Source of the DNA: Sphingobium nicotianae
GTDB lineage: Bacteria; Pseudomonadota; Alphaproteobacteria; Sphingomonadales; Sphingomonadaceae
Length of the DNA stretch: 64,000 bases
Reading direction: 5' to 3'
NCBI RefSeq assembly: GCF_018603885.1
Contig: NZ_JAHGAW010000013.1
Span: 116,888-180,887, forward strand
Part shown: piece after piece, positions 43,777-51,514 of the stretch
How positions within the stretch are numbered: the stretch's first letter is position 1
How the letters are laid out: each line of letters starts with the position of its first letter
Position numbers and translations under genes: made by a program
The notes under the pieces: generated by a model
Databases searched by the model: none
The model's input: only the letters and a program-made list of their open reading frames with translations
Told to the model about the DNA's origin: nothing

Positions 43777-44885
43777 ACCAACCGATGCCGTCGGTCCTGC
43801 CCATCAGCGCGCAGCCCTTTTTCGCGGACAAGAATCGCGCCTTCTGGACGCTCCAGGCGCTTGGCTGGGCCGGCGCGTTCCTGTTGCGCGGCCTCTCGGG
43901 CATCGCCAACGGCCAGCCGGTCTCTTTCCTCGTGCCCGTGCTCATCTCGACGGTGACCGGCTATTCGATCACCCTGCTGATGGCGGTGGGCTATCGCTTC
44001 CTGCTGCGCCAGCGGCCCATCGTGACCTGGACCACCTCGATCGTCGTGGCGATCGTCGCCGGCGGCACCTCGGCCTTCATCGACGCCTGGGTGTTCACCA
44101 CGCTTAATCCGGTGGCCGACAGCAGCAGCCTCAAGCTGTTCCTCGGCGCCTTCTATCTCAATTTCACGCTGCTCGGCGCCTGGTCCGCGCTTTATTATGC
44201 GATCAATTTCTACCTGACCGTCGAGGAGCAGGCCGACCAGCTCCTCCACCTCGAGAATCAGGCGAGCGCCGCGCAGCTCGCCATGTTGCGCTATCAGCTC
44301 AATCCGCATTTCCTGTTCAACACGCTGAACAGCATCTCGACCCTCGTCCTGCTCAAGCAGACCGAGCGCGCCAACGCGATGCTTTCGCGCCTGTCAGCCT
44401 TTCTTCGCTACACTTTGATCAACGAACCGACCGCGCAAGTGACGCTCGAGCAGGAGATCGAGACGCTCAAACTCTATCTGGAAATCGAGAAAATGCGCTT
44501 CGAGGATCGCCTGCGCCCGATCTTCGACATTCATCCGGCGGTGGCAAATGCGCGACTTCCGTCGCTGCTGCTGCAACCTTTGGTCGAGAACGCCATTAAA
44601 TATGCCGTAACCCCGCTGGAGGAGGGCGCGGATATCGTGGTGACGGCTCAGCCTGTCGGTGAAAACGTTCGGATCGTCGTGTCGGACACCGGTCCCGGCT
44701 TGCATGCGGGCGATCAGCGCATGACCAAGGGGACGGGCGTGGGACAGGCCAATATCCGCGACAGGCTGTTTCAGGCGTTTGGGGAGCGCCAGACCATGGA
44801 AACGCGTTCTCCGCCCGAGGGGGGCTACAGCGTCATCATCGAGATGCCGCTCATCACTGCCGAACCATCAAGGGTAGCCGCATGA
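43773..44885 (+). CDS. LytS/YehU-type sensor histidine kinase
   Basis: This 370-residue kinase has about four or five membrane segments (residues about 25-150) and a His_kinase domain with the phospho-His in QLNPHFLFNTLNSIS. It has the N-box LLQPLVENAIKY and the G-box GPGLHAGD/GTGVGQANIRDRL. TTG at 43773 overlaps the HxlR stop and has GAGGGCGG at good spacing; the ATG at 43785 lacks one. The gene overlaps the response-regulator gene by four bases. The signal is unknown. Confidence 0.9.
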   Translation: MNQPMPSVLPISAQPFFADKNRAFWTLQALGWAGAFLLRGLSGIANGQPVSFLVPVLISTVTGYSITLLMAVGYRFLLRQRPIVTWTTSIVVAIVAGGTSAFIDAWVFTTLNPVADSSSLKLFLGAFYLNFTLLGAWSALYYAINFYLTVEEQADQLLHLENQASAAQLAMLRYQLNPHFLFNTLNSISTLVLLKQTERANAMLSRLSAFLRYTLINEPTAQVTLEQEIETLKLYLEIEKMRFEDRLRPIFDIHPAVANARLPSLLLQPLVENAIKYAVTPLEEGADIVVTAQPVGENVRIVVSDTGPGLHAGDQRMTKGTGVGQANIRDRLFQAFGERQTMETRSPPEGGYSVIIEMPLITAEPSRVAA

Positions 44886-45682
44886 CCATTCGTACCATCC
44901 TCGTCGACGATGAAAGCCTTGCCATCCAGGGACTCAAGCTCCGCCTCGAAGCCCATCCCGACGTGGAAATCGTGGAGACCTGCACCAACGGGCGCGAGGC
45001 GATCCGCGCCATCAAGACGCACAAGCCCGATCTCGTCTTCCTCGACATCCAGATGCCCGGCTTCGACGGCTTCTCGGTCGTCCAGGGCGTCATGGAGGTC
45101 GAACCGCCTCTGTTCATCTTCGTGACGGCCTATTCGGACCATGCCCTGCGCGCATTCGAGGCGCAGGCGATTGACTATCTGATGAAGCCAGTCGACGAAC
45201 AGCGTCTTGCCGACGCGCTCGACCGCGCGCGGCTGCGCCTGCACGAGAAACGCCAGGTCGAGGAGGCCGAGCGCCTGCGCGAGGTGCTCGCCGAGGTGGC
45301 GCCGGACGCGGTCACCGACATCGCGCCGGAGAATGAAGCGCCCTCGTCGAGCCGCTACGAGAAGCTGATCAACATCAAGGATCGCGGCCAGATCTTCCGC
45401 ATCGACGTCGACACGATCGAGCGCATCGACGCGGCCGGCGACTATATGTGCATCTACACCGCCGACAATTCGCTGATCCTGCGCGAGACGATGAAGGATC
45501 TCGAAAAGCGCCTCGATCCGCGCAATTTCCAGCGCATCCACCGCTCGACCATCGTCAACCTCTCGCAAGTCCGACAGGTCAAGCCGCACACCAATGGCGA
45601 ATGCTTCCTGGTGCTGGAGAGCGGCAGCCAGGTGAAAGTCAGCCGCTCCTACCGGGACGTGGTGGCGCGGTTCGTGCACTGA
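44882..45682 (+). CDS. LytTR-family response regulator
   Basis: This 266-residue regulator has a receiver domain with the phosphoacceptor D55 in LVFLDIQMPG and the conserved DDES at the N-terminus. A LytTR DNA-binding domain lies at residues about 160-265 (INIKDRGQIFRIDVDTIERIDAAGDY and FQRIHRSTIVNLSQV). It is the partner of the LytS-like kinase, overlapping it by four bases. Targets are not visible. Confidence 0.95.
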   Translation: MTIRTILVDDESLAIQGLKLRLEAHPDVEIVETCTNGREAIRAIKTHKPDLVFLDIQMPGFDGFSVVQGVMEVEPPLFIFVTAYSDHALRAFEAQAIDYLMKPVDEQRLADALDRARLRLHEKRQVEEAERLREVLAEVAPDAVTDIAPENEAPSSSRYEKLINIKDRGQIFRIDVDTIERIDAAGDYMCIYTADNSLILRETMKDLEKRLDPRNFQRIHRSTIVNLSQVRQVKPHTNGECFLVLESGSQVKVSRSYRDVVARFVH

Positions 45683-45691
45683 TCCAACGCT

Positions 45692-45725
45692 GAAAAAAAG
45701 GGCCGGTCCCTTTCGGAACCGGCCC
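45692..45725 (-). terminator. Terminator of the glycine-zipper gene
   Basis: On the minus strand a GGGCCGGT / ACCGGCCC stem with a short inner extension is followed by seven T residues, 26 bases after the stop of the minus-strand gene. It also lies just after the LytTR gene. Confidence 0.8.
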
Positions 45726-45751
45726 AGGCCGAGGAAACATCCGACAGCGGA

Positions 45752-46147
45752 TCAGCAGCGGCTGCCGCCCTTGTCGATCGCGCGGCCGGCGACGGCGCCG
45801 ACGGCACCACCAATGATCACGCCGGCGGTCTTGTCGCCATGGCGGCCCGCGACGCTGTTGCCGATCAGGCCACCGGCAATGGCGCCGATAATGGTCCCGG
45901 CCGCGCCGTCATTGCGGCAGCGATAGCGGTCCTGATACGCGTAGCGATTGTCGCGATAGTCCCGGCCGCGATAGTCACGATAGTCACGATAGCCGCGATC
46001 CTCGTAGCGATAGTCGCGCGAATAATCGCCGCGATAGTCGCGATAGCCGTTGTAATGATCGCGCGCCGAAGCCGGCGCCGCGACACCCAGCGAAGTTGCG
46101 ACCATGGTGGCCGCGGCCGTCAGGCTGATGATTGTCTTGGCAGTCAT
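45752..46147 (-). CDS. Secreted glycine-zipper protein with Arg/Tyr/Asp-rich repeats
   Basis: This 131-residue protein has a signal peptide (MTAKTIISLTAAATMVATSL, cleaved near PASA) and a middle of about 50 residues made of YRDYRG-type repeats rich in Tyr, Arg and Asp. A C-terminal glycine zipper (GTIIGAIAGGLIGNSVAG, then GVIIGGAVGAVAGRAI) ends in GGSRC, like the 8397-8702 protein. The start at 46147 is chosen because the upstream extension is not signal-like. A role in the outer envelope is assumed. Confidence 0.8.
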   Translation of the reverse strand: MTAKTIISLTAAATMVATSLGVAAPASARDHYNGYRDYRGDYSRDYRYEDRGYRDYRDYRGRDYRDNRYAYQDRYRCRNDGAAGTIIGAIAGGLIGNSVAGRHGDKTAGVIIGGAVGAVAGRAIDKGGSRC

Positions 46148-46323
46148 GGTCTTCACTCCTTGTAATCCCTTGCGAGCGCTTCGTGGCATTGCTGCCTCAT
46201 CTCGTCCGCTATGAGACCCTTCTAGACCAGCGGCGTCGAACCCCGCCTGAACGCATGTTTTAGCTGAGGTTCAGAATTGCGGAGGGGGCCAGAAGGCGGT
46301 GGCAAGCTGTCCGCTCTGCCGCT

Positions 46324-47337
46324 ATGCCGCCCCTGATGCAGCGGATAGCTCTCATCCTGATGCTGTTCGTGCTGCTCATGAACGGGCGTCACGGCGGCAA
46401 TGCCCCACCGACGACCTTCGACAGCCTCTTCGTCCATGCCCGCCCTCTGTCGATCGACGAAGCAGGTGACCTGCCGGCCTATGGCCCGCTGCGCCTGACC
46501 CACGCCTGGCAGCTCACCAGCGATCATCGCGCTTTCGGCGGCATCTCATCGATGACGGTCGGCGATGATGGCGCGATCGTCGGCCTCAACGATACGGGCG
46601 AGCTGTTCGGCTTCCGCGTCACCGGCACGCCGGGTGAGGGTTTTGTCGAGCCGCTGCCGCGTATCCCGAGCGAACAGAACTGGCCGAGCTGGAAATGGGA
46701 TTCGGAGAGCATGCAGCGCGATCCGGCCTCGGGCCGGCTGTGGGTCGGGTTCGAGCTCATCCAGCGCATCTGCCGCTATGCGCCGGGTTTCACCGCGATC
46801 GAGGGCTGCGTCAGCCCTCCGGCCCTCCGGCGCTGGCCGCTCACCGGCAGCATAGAGACGCTGGTCCGCTTCGGCGACGGCCGCTTCCTCGCCATATCCG
46901 AGATGGGGATCGGCGCGGCCGGCGCGCACGACGCCTTGCTCTGGCAGGGCGATCCAGTCGATCCGAACACGCCGCCGCCCGTTCATCTGGGCTATCGTCC
47001 GCCGACCGGCTATCGTCCGACCGACGCCGTCTGGCTGGGCGGGGACAAGCTCCTCGTGCTCAATCGGCGCCTGACACTGGCCGACGGGTTTACCGCGCGG
47101 CTCAGCCTGGTGACATTGCCCAAGCTTGAAAAGGGAGCGGTCCTGACGGGCCGGATCATCGCGACCTTCGCGCCGCCGGGCCTCGCGGACAATTTCGAGG
47201 CGCTGGCCCTCTCGCACGAGCAGGGCAAGCCGGTGCTGTGGGTCGCCTCGGACGACAACCACCTGTTCCTCCAGCGCACGCTGCTGCTGCGCTTCGCGCT
47301 CCCGCCCGAGTGGCTGAGCGACAAGCCGGCGCCGTAA
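46324..47337 (+). CDS. Esterase-like/phytase-like beta-propeller protein
   Basis: This 337-residue exported protein has an N-terminal hydrophobic segment (residues about 6-20) and a body resembling the 'esterase-like activity of phytase' family (PF13449). Typical pieces are FGGISSMTVGDDGAIVGLNDTGELFGF, NWPSWKWDSESMQ, and PPGLADNFEALAL near the C-terminus. It is probably a periplasmic six-bladed propeller; the substrate is unknown. It is a single gene. Confidence 0.8.
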   Translation: MPPLMQRIALILMLFVLLMNGRHGGNAPPTTFDSLFVHARPLSIDEAGDLPAYGPLRLTHAWQLTSDHRAFGGISSMTVGDDGAIVGLNDTGELFGFRVTGTPGEGFVEPLPRIPSEQNWPSWKWDSESMQRDPASGRLWVGFELIQRICRYAPGFTAIEGCVSPPALRRWPLTGSIETLVRFGDGRFLAISEMGIGAAGAHDALLWQGDPVDPNTPPPVHLGYRPPTGYRPTDAVWLGGDKLLVLNRRLTLADGFTARLSLVTLPKLEKGAVLTGRIIATFAPPGLADNFEALALSHEQGKPVLWVASDDNHLFLQRTLLLRFALPPEWLSDKPAP

Positions 47338-47345
47338 CGGCTTTC

Positions 47346-47482
47346 TCACCCCTCCCTTTCAAGGGAGGGGTAGGGGGTGGGTGACGAGCGAAGCGAGTTC
47401 AGTGTGCGAGGGGTAATGTAGAAGCACCACCCCAACCCTCGATCAGAGGCGCGTGACTCTGATCGCCCTGAAGGGGAGAGGC
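47346..47482. repeat. GC-rich intergenic repeat with two perfect hairpins
   Basis: CCCCTCCCTT (47351-47360) pairs with AAGGGAGGGG (47363-47372), and CGATCAGAG (47440-47448) pairs with CTCTGATCG (47457-47465). The segment is flanked by CACCCCT / AGGGGA sequence of the type repeated between genes of many sphingomonads. It lies after the esterase-like gene and before the rpmB terminator. Confidence 0.6.
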
Positions 47483-47492
47483 CAAAGGCAAG

Positions 47493-47517
47493 AAAAAGGC
47501 GGCCCAAACGGACCGCC
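47493..47517 (-). terminator. Terminator of rpmB
   Basis: On the minus strand GGCGGTCC-GTTTG-GGCCGCC, with one bulged base, is followed by TTTTT, 27 bases after the rpmB stop. Confidence 0.8.
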
Positions 47518-47544
47518 CTCTTCAATCGTCGATGATCTGCCCGA

Positions 47545-47838
47545 TCAGGCGGCCTGCGGCGCGGCCTTCTTGGCGATCTCGCGCTTCAGGCGACGCACCT
47601 TCAGGGACAGCTTGTCGTCCGAGGTCTTGAGCAGCCAGTTGTCGAGACCGCCGACATGCTCCACCGAGCGCAGGCCATGCGTCGAGACGCGCAGCTTGAC
47701 GCCGCGCTCCAGCGTGTCGGAAATCAGCGTCACATTCTGCAGGTTGGGCAGAAAGACCCGCTTGGTCTTGTTGTTGGCGTGGGACACGTTGTGGCCCACT
47801 TGGCGGCCCCGGCCGGTCAATTCGCAGATGCGCGACAT
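47545..47838 (-). CDS. rpmB: 50S ribosomal protein L28
   Basis: This 97-residue protein is L28, with the N-terminal [27 protein letters not shown], the Cys at position 5 and the basic C-terminal [12 protein letters not shown]. The length is that of alphaproteobacterial L28. It is a single gene with its own terminator. Confidence 0.98.
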   Translation of the reverse strand: MSRICELTGRGRQVGHNVSHANNKTKRVFLPNLQNVTLISDTLERGVKLRVSTHGLRSVEHVGGLDNWLLKTSDDKLSLKVRRLKREIAKKAAPQAA

Positions 47839-47950
47839 GTCACTCGATCCTGATCTGGCTTCTTACGGAAAGCGGCGCCGATAGCGGCTCGCTCCCGAAT
47901 CGTCAAGGCGCTTTCCCCCGATGCTGTGTCAGCTCAGGCCTTTTAGACAC

Positions 47951-48056
47951 ACCGTTCGGTTCGAGCGCGCGTCGAGCAACGTCGAGACGCGTGTCGAGAA
48001 CGGCCTTCTCGACTTCGGGTCTCGACAAGCTCGACCCTCCGCTCGAAGCGAACGGG
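47951..48056. repeat. Inverted-repeat element with TCGAC-rich arms
   Basis: The outer arms ACCGTTCGGTTCGAGC (47951-47966) and GCTCGAAGCGAACGGG (48041-48056) are complementary with two mismatches. The middle is rich in TCGAG/CTCGA motifs. This form (GTTCG..TCGAG..TCGAGAC) is a dispersed sphingomonad repeat, from general knowledge. It lies between rpmB and tadA. Confidence 0.6.
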
Positions 48057-48093
48057 GGTAGGATTTTTCCAGCTTGCGGCTAGAGCTTCCTCA

Positions 48094-48552
48094 ATGCCCG
48101 ACCCCTTCCCCCTTCCAGAGCCGATGCGCCTGGCTCTGGCCGCCGCGCAGGCCGCCGCGCAAGCGGGCGAAGTGCCGATCGGCGCGGTCGTGACGCGCGA
48201 GGGCCGCGTCGTGGCGACCGGCGAGAATCGCAACCGGCGCGACAATGACCCCACGGCCCATGCCGAGATCGTCGCGATTCGCGCCGCTTGCGCGGCGCTG
48301 GGCACGGATCGCCTGACCGGCTGCGACCTGTGGGTCACGCTCGAGCCTTGCGCCATGTGCGCCGGCGCCATCGCCCATGCCCGCATCGCCCGGCTCTATT
48401 ATGGCGCGCCCGATCCCAAGGGCGGTGGCGTCGATCATGGCGCCAGAGTCTTTGCCCGGCCGCAATGCCATCACCGGCCCGAGCTGTTTTCGGGCCTCGG
48501 CGAGGAAGCGGCGGCGGCTTTATTGCGCGGCTTTTTTGCCGAGCGGCGGTGA
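48094..48552 (+). CDS. tadA: tRNA(adenine34) deaminase TadA
   Basis: This 152-residue zinc deaminase converts A34 of tRNA-Arg(ACG) to inosine. It carries the HAE catalytic motif in NDPTAHAEIVAIR and the zinc ligands in LEPCAMCAGAIAHAR. The last 33 bases overlap, tail to tail, the end of the minus-strand membrane protein gene. Confidence 0.96.
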   Translation: MPDPFPLPEPMRLALAAAQAAAQAGEVPIGAVVTREGRVVATGENRNRRDNDPTAHAEIVAIRAACAALGTDRLTGCDLWVTLEPCAMCAGAIAHARIARLYYGAPDPKGGGVDHGARVFARPQCHHRPELFSGLGEEAAAALLRGFFAERR

Positions 48553-50544
48553 GTTGGGCACCAGCGGCGCGATTCTGTAGAGCGTGTAAGGCAGTTCGCC
48601 CGCGAACTTGAGTTTCACCGGCGTCAGGAAGGGCATGTCCTCGCCGCGCAGGACGCGGGCATAGAAGCCGTGCGGGCTGCGGCGCTGGTAGATCGTCCCT
48701 TCCGGGAAATTCGGGCAGACGAGGAAATAGGTGGCGCCGTGGGCCGCTGCGATCTGCCGGAACGTCTCCGGCGATCCGTCGAAGGCATGGTGGATGTCCA
48801 GGATCGCCGTGCCGTTGCGATGATAGGGACCGGCAATGACGCTGTGATGCGTCATCGCGATCAGGCGGGGGCCGAGATCGACAAGGGTGAAGATCGTCGC
48901 CGGCGGCAGTTGATCGAGCACTTGCAGCGCCGGCTGGGTGCGGCAGCGCGCTTCCGATTTGGGCTGCGGCTTGCGAACGGCCGTCGCGTTGGCGGGTGCG
49001 GATTTGTCCTGCGCCTTGCCGGTGCCCGGCTTGCCTGACCGGACCGTGCCCACGCTTTCGCGCTTGTCGGGCAACTGGGGCTGCTGCGGCTTGGCGGCTG
49101 CGGCGTTGGCAGGGACGGTGAAGGCTTTGGCGGCGATCGGATAGAGATTGTACATGCTGGCGGCGCAGCCGATGATCGCGAGACCGAACACGGCGAGCGC
49201 GCGCTGGAGCCAGCGCCCGGCGACGAGCCACACGACCAGCGCCCAGATCGCCCAGGCGACGGGCGGAATGGCCAGCAGTTGCGCGGCAGGCCCGGCGCGG
49301 ATCTGCCAGAAGGTGAGGCCGATGGCGAAAGCGATCATCAGCATGACCGTGCCCCAGGCCCAGAGCCGCTCGGCATCGCGCCGCGCTGCCCAGCAGCCGG
49401 CCAGAGCGCACAGGAGCCCGGTCGCCGGCAGACTGATCATCGGCACCCAGCTGGAGCGGTCCTGCACAAAGATCGGCTTGGCCTCGCGAATATAGACGAG
49501 CCATTTCTGCTGCAGCTCCGGCGAGATCATTCCATAGGCGCCCCCCGTCACGCATTGCGGCCAGGCGATCCAGGCGAAGCCGCCGACGATCGCGCCGCCG
49601 ATCGCCGCCGCCACGAACCGCTGCGGCCAGCCCTTGAGCGGCAGCAAGGTGAGCCCGAACAGGACGCCCGATGCCAGCACCAGGATGCTGGTCCAGACGG
49701 GCGAGATGGCGTCGCACACCGGCATCCGGTTGGCATTGCTGGCGAAGAGCGCGTAGCCGAGCGCTGTCGTGCCGCCGAGGCTGAGCGCATAGGGCCGCAG
49801 CCGCCGCTCGGCGCCATCCTTGAAGATCCAGCGCAGGGCGATCAGGGCGCCGGCGCCGGCGAGATAGACCAGCATCTCCATGCCGATGACGACCGACGCG
49901 GCGCTGGACACGCCGGCGACGATGCCGCCGCGCCGCCATTTGCGGTCGACGAGGCCCGCCAGCGTCGTCGCGGTGAGCGCGAGCTGCCAGCCATGATGGT
50001 CGATGCGCAGCGGCATGAACATGGAAAGCCCCATGCCGGCGCCAAGCGGCAGCAGCATCGCGGCGAACCAGCCATGGCCCTGCGCGTCGCGCGCCAGCCG
50101 CCGGGCGATGAACGCCAGTGCCAGCATCAGCACGAGCAGCGGGATCAGTGGCGCGACGCCGACCGCCAGCTGGTCGGCGCGCGCATCGCTGGTGAACAGG
50201 CGGAAGAACAGCATGAGCGCGGCGATCGGCAGATCCACCAGCCGGCTCCAGTGAATGTTGGCGCCGATCGGCGGGTTCATGCGATGCTGGCGGAGATCCC
50301 ACCAGCTCTGGCCGTGGAACAGCCAGTCGCGCACCTGAAGATAGCGCATATTGTCGTCGGTATCGCCGAGCGACATGTAATGGATCGCGGCGGCGTAGCG
50401 GTCGATATAGGCGGCGCAGATGAGCAGCCAGGCGATGACGACGATCCAGCGCCATTCCCGCTGACCCCAGCCGTCCAGCACGGTCCACAGCCGCCGCACG
50501 CGCGCGCCCATCGCCGGGGCACCATTGTCGGAAGCTGGCCGCAT
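48520..50544 (-). CDS. Large GT-C/STT3-like membrane protein
   Basis: This 674-residue protein has about twelve membrane segments in residues 30-470. An acidic motif GDTDDNMRY (D61, D63, D64) sits in the first periplasmic loop, and NIHWSRLVDLPI follows it. A Pro/Ala/Lys-rich linker (about 480-545) leads to a soluble C-terminal domain (about 545-670). The layout resembles GT-C-fold transferases such as STT3/PglB or ArnT-type proteins; family members in alphaproteobacteria are uncharacterised. It overlaps tadA tail-to-tail. The lipid-linked sugar donor and acceptor are unknown. Confidence 0.72.
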   Translation of the reverse strand: MRPASDNGAPAMGARVRRLWTVLDGWGQREWRWIVVIAWLLICAAYIDRYAAAIHYMSLGDTDDNMRYLQVRDWLFHGQSWWDLRQHRMNPPIGANIHWSRLVDLPIAALMLFFRLFTSDARADQLAVGVAPLIPLLVLMLALAFIARRLARDAQGHGWFAAMLLPLGAGMGLSMFMPLRIDHHGWQLALTATTLAGLVDRKWRRGGIVAGVSSAASVVIGMEMLVYLAGAGALIALRWIFKDGAERRLRPYALSLGGTTALGYALFASNANRMPVCDAISPVWTSILVLASGVLFGLTLLPLKGWPQRFVAAAIGGAIVGGFAWIAWPQCVTGGAYGMISPELQQKWLVYIREAKPIFVQDRSSWVPMISLPATGLLCALAGCWAARRDAERLWAWGTVMLMIAFAIGLTFWQIRAGPAAQLLAIPPVAWAIWALVVWLVAGRWLQRALAVFGLAIIGCAASMYNLYPIAAKAFTVPANAAAAKPQQPQLPDKRESVGTVRSGKPGTGKAQDKSAPANATAVRKPQPKSEARCRTQPALQVLDQLPPATIFTLVDLGPRLIAMTHHSVIAGPYHRNGTAILDIHHAFDGSPETFRQIAAAHGATYFLVCPNFPEGTIYQRRSPHGFYARVLRGEDMPFLTPVKLKFAGELPYTLYRIAPLVPNSPPLGKKAAQ

Positions 50545-50613
50545 CGGCTAGGGGCTTAGCTCAGTGGTTCAAAAGCGCAACGGGGCATTTCCTTGAACGG
50601 ACGAGTTGGCGAT

Positions 50614-51030
50614 ATGATGGAGGGGCGTCCCGTTCCCGCGGCGGCGGGGGGCGTGCATGGCCAGCTCCTGCGCTATGTCCTGACCGGCGGCTTCGTGACG
50701 GCGTTGCAGGCGGGCGTCTATTGGTCGCTTGCGCATTGGCTGGCGGTGCATCCGCAACTCGCCAATTTCGCGGGCTATCTGGTGGCGGTCGCGTGCGGCT
50801 TCGTGCTGCATAGCCGGTTCACCTTCCGGGGCCACGGGGCGCGTGACAACAGTGTCGCGCGGGGCGCGCGCTTCGTGGCGGTGTCGCTGCTCAGCCTCGG
50901 CCTCAATGCCGGCTGGGTGTGGCTCTGCACGCAGGCGCTGGGCTGGCCACTCTGGTCGCCCATTCCGCTGATGGGGCTGGTTACGCCCGCCCTCGTCTTC
51001 GTGCTGAACCGCCAATGGGTGTTCCGATAG
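50614..51030 (+). CDS. GtrA-family membrane protein
   Basis: This protein of about 138 residues has four membrane helices and the GtrA signature (LRYVLTGGFVTALQAGVYW, then FVLHSRFTF and FVLNRQWVFR at the C-terminus). GtrA proteins are thought to translocate lipid-linked sugars or assist polysaccharide modification. The exact start is uncertain: an ATG pair at 50614/50617 or a TTG at 50593. It is divergent from the GT-C-like gene, 69 bases apart, which suggests a shared pathway (inference). Confidence 0.85.
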   Translation: MMEGRPVPAAAGGVHGQLLRYVLTGGFVTALQAGVYWSLAHWLAVHPQLANFAGYLVAVACGFVLHSRFTFRGHGARDNSVARGARFVAVSLLSLGLNAGWVWLCTQALGWPLWSPIPLMGLVTPALVFVLNRQWVFR

Positions 51031-51048
51031 CAGCCCCGCGCCAATGAA

Positions 51049-51078
51049 AAGGGCCGCCGGATCGCTCCGACGGCCCTT
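51049..51078. terminator. Bidirectional terminator
   Basis: AAGGGCCGCCGGA (51049-51061) pairs with TCCGACGGCCCTT (51066-51078), one wobble, loop TCGC. It serves the GtrA gene and the converging small lipoprotein gene; TTTT follows on the minus strand. Confidence 0.8.
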
Positions 51079-51110
51079 CTGAATTCGTTTCGCCGCAGCG
51101 AGAAGTTTAC

Positions 51111-51335
51111 TTACTTCTTAGCAGCGTTCGTAACGGCGTTGGTCGCATTCGCCATCGCGTTCGTCGCGTTGCTCATGGCATTGCCGGCAGCGTTCATCGC
51201 GTTGTCAGCGACGTTCGCGACGTCGTTCGTTGCGTTCGTCGCAGCATTCGTGGCGTTGGTGGATTCGGACTTGGTGCAAGCCGCCAGGCCGAGCGACGCG
51301 GCCAGAACGAGCGAGAAAGCGATTGTCTTGGTCAT
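51111..51335 (-). CDS. Small Asn/Ala-repeat lipoprotein (entericidin-like size)
   Basis: This 74-residue protein has a signal peptide with lipobox GLAAC (MTKTIAFSLVLAASLGLAAC). The mature part is almost wholly Asn-Ala-rich repeats (NATNAATNAT, NAMNAAGNAM, NAMANATNAV) ending in AAKK. The repeats suggest a helical or disordered spacer. It may be an envelope stress lipoprotein; I know no function. Its start could be MPMTK at 51341, two residues upstream. Confidence 0.75.
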   Translation of the reverse strand: MTKTIAFSLVLAASLGLAACTKSESTNATNAATNATNDVANVADNAMNAAGNAMSNATNAMANATNAVTNAAKK

Positions 51336-51514
51336 GGGCAAACCCCTTCATTAATCATACCGCGCAGAACGGAAGGGGTTCCCCCCCCTAAATGCCTGCG
51401 GGGCGAGTCGTATCGGTTTGTGACTGTCAACGCAATCCCTGCCGCAATCGGAAATTAACCAAGGCCGAACAAGCTGGCTTGATCGGCCGGCCCACTCGCT
51501 TAAACATCGCCTCC

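Noticed and set aside
50552..50590. tRNA-like stretch GGGGCTTAGCTCAGTGGTTC between the GT-C-like and GtrA genes
   Set aside because: Only a D-arm-like sequence is present. There is no matching acceptor stem, no GGTTCGANTCC T-arm and no proper anticodon stem in the following 60 bases.
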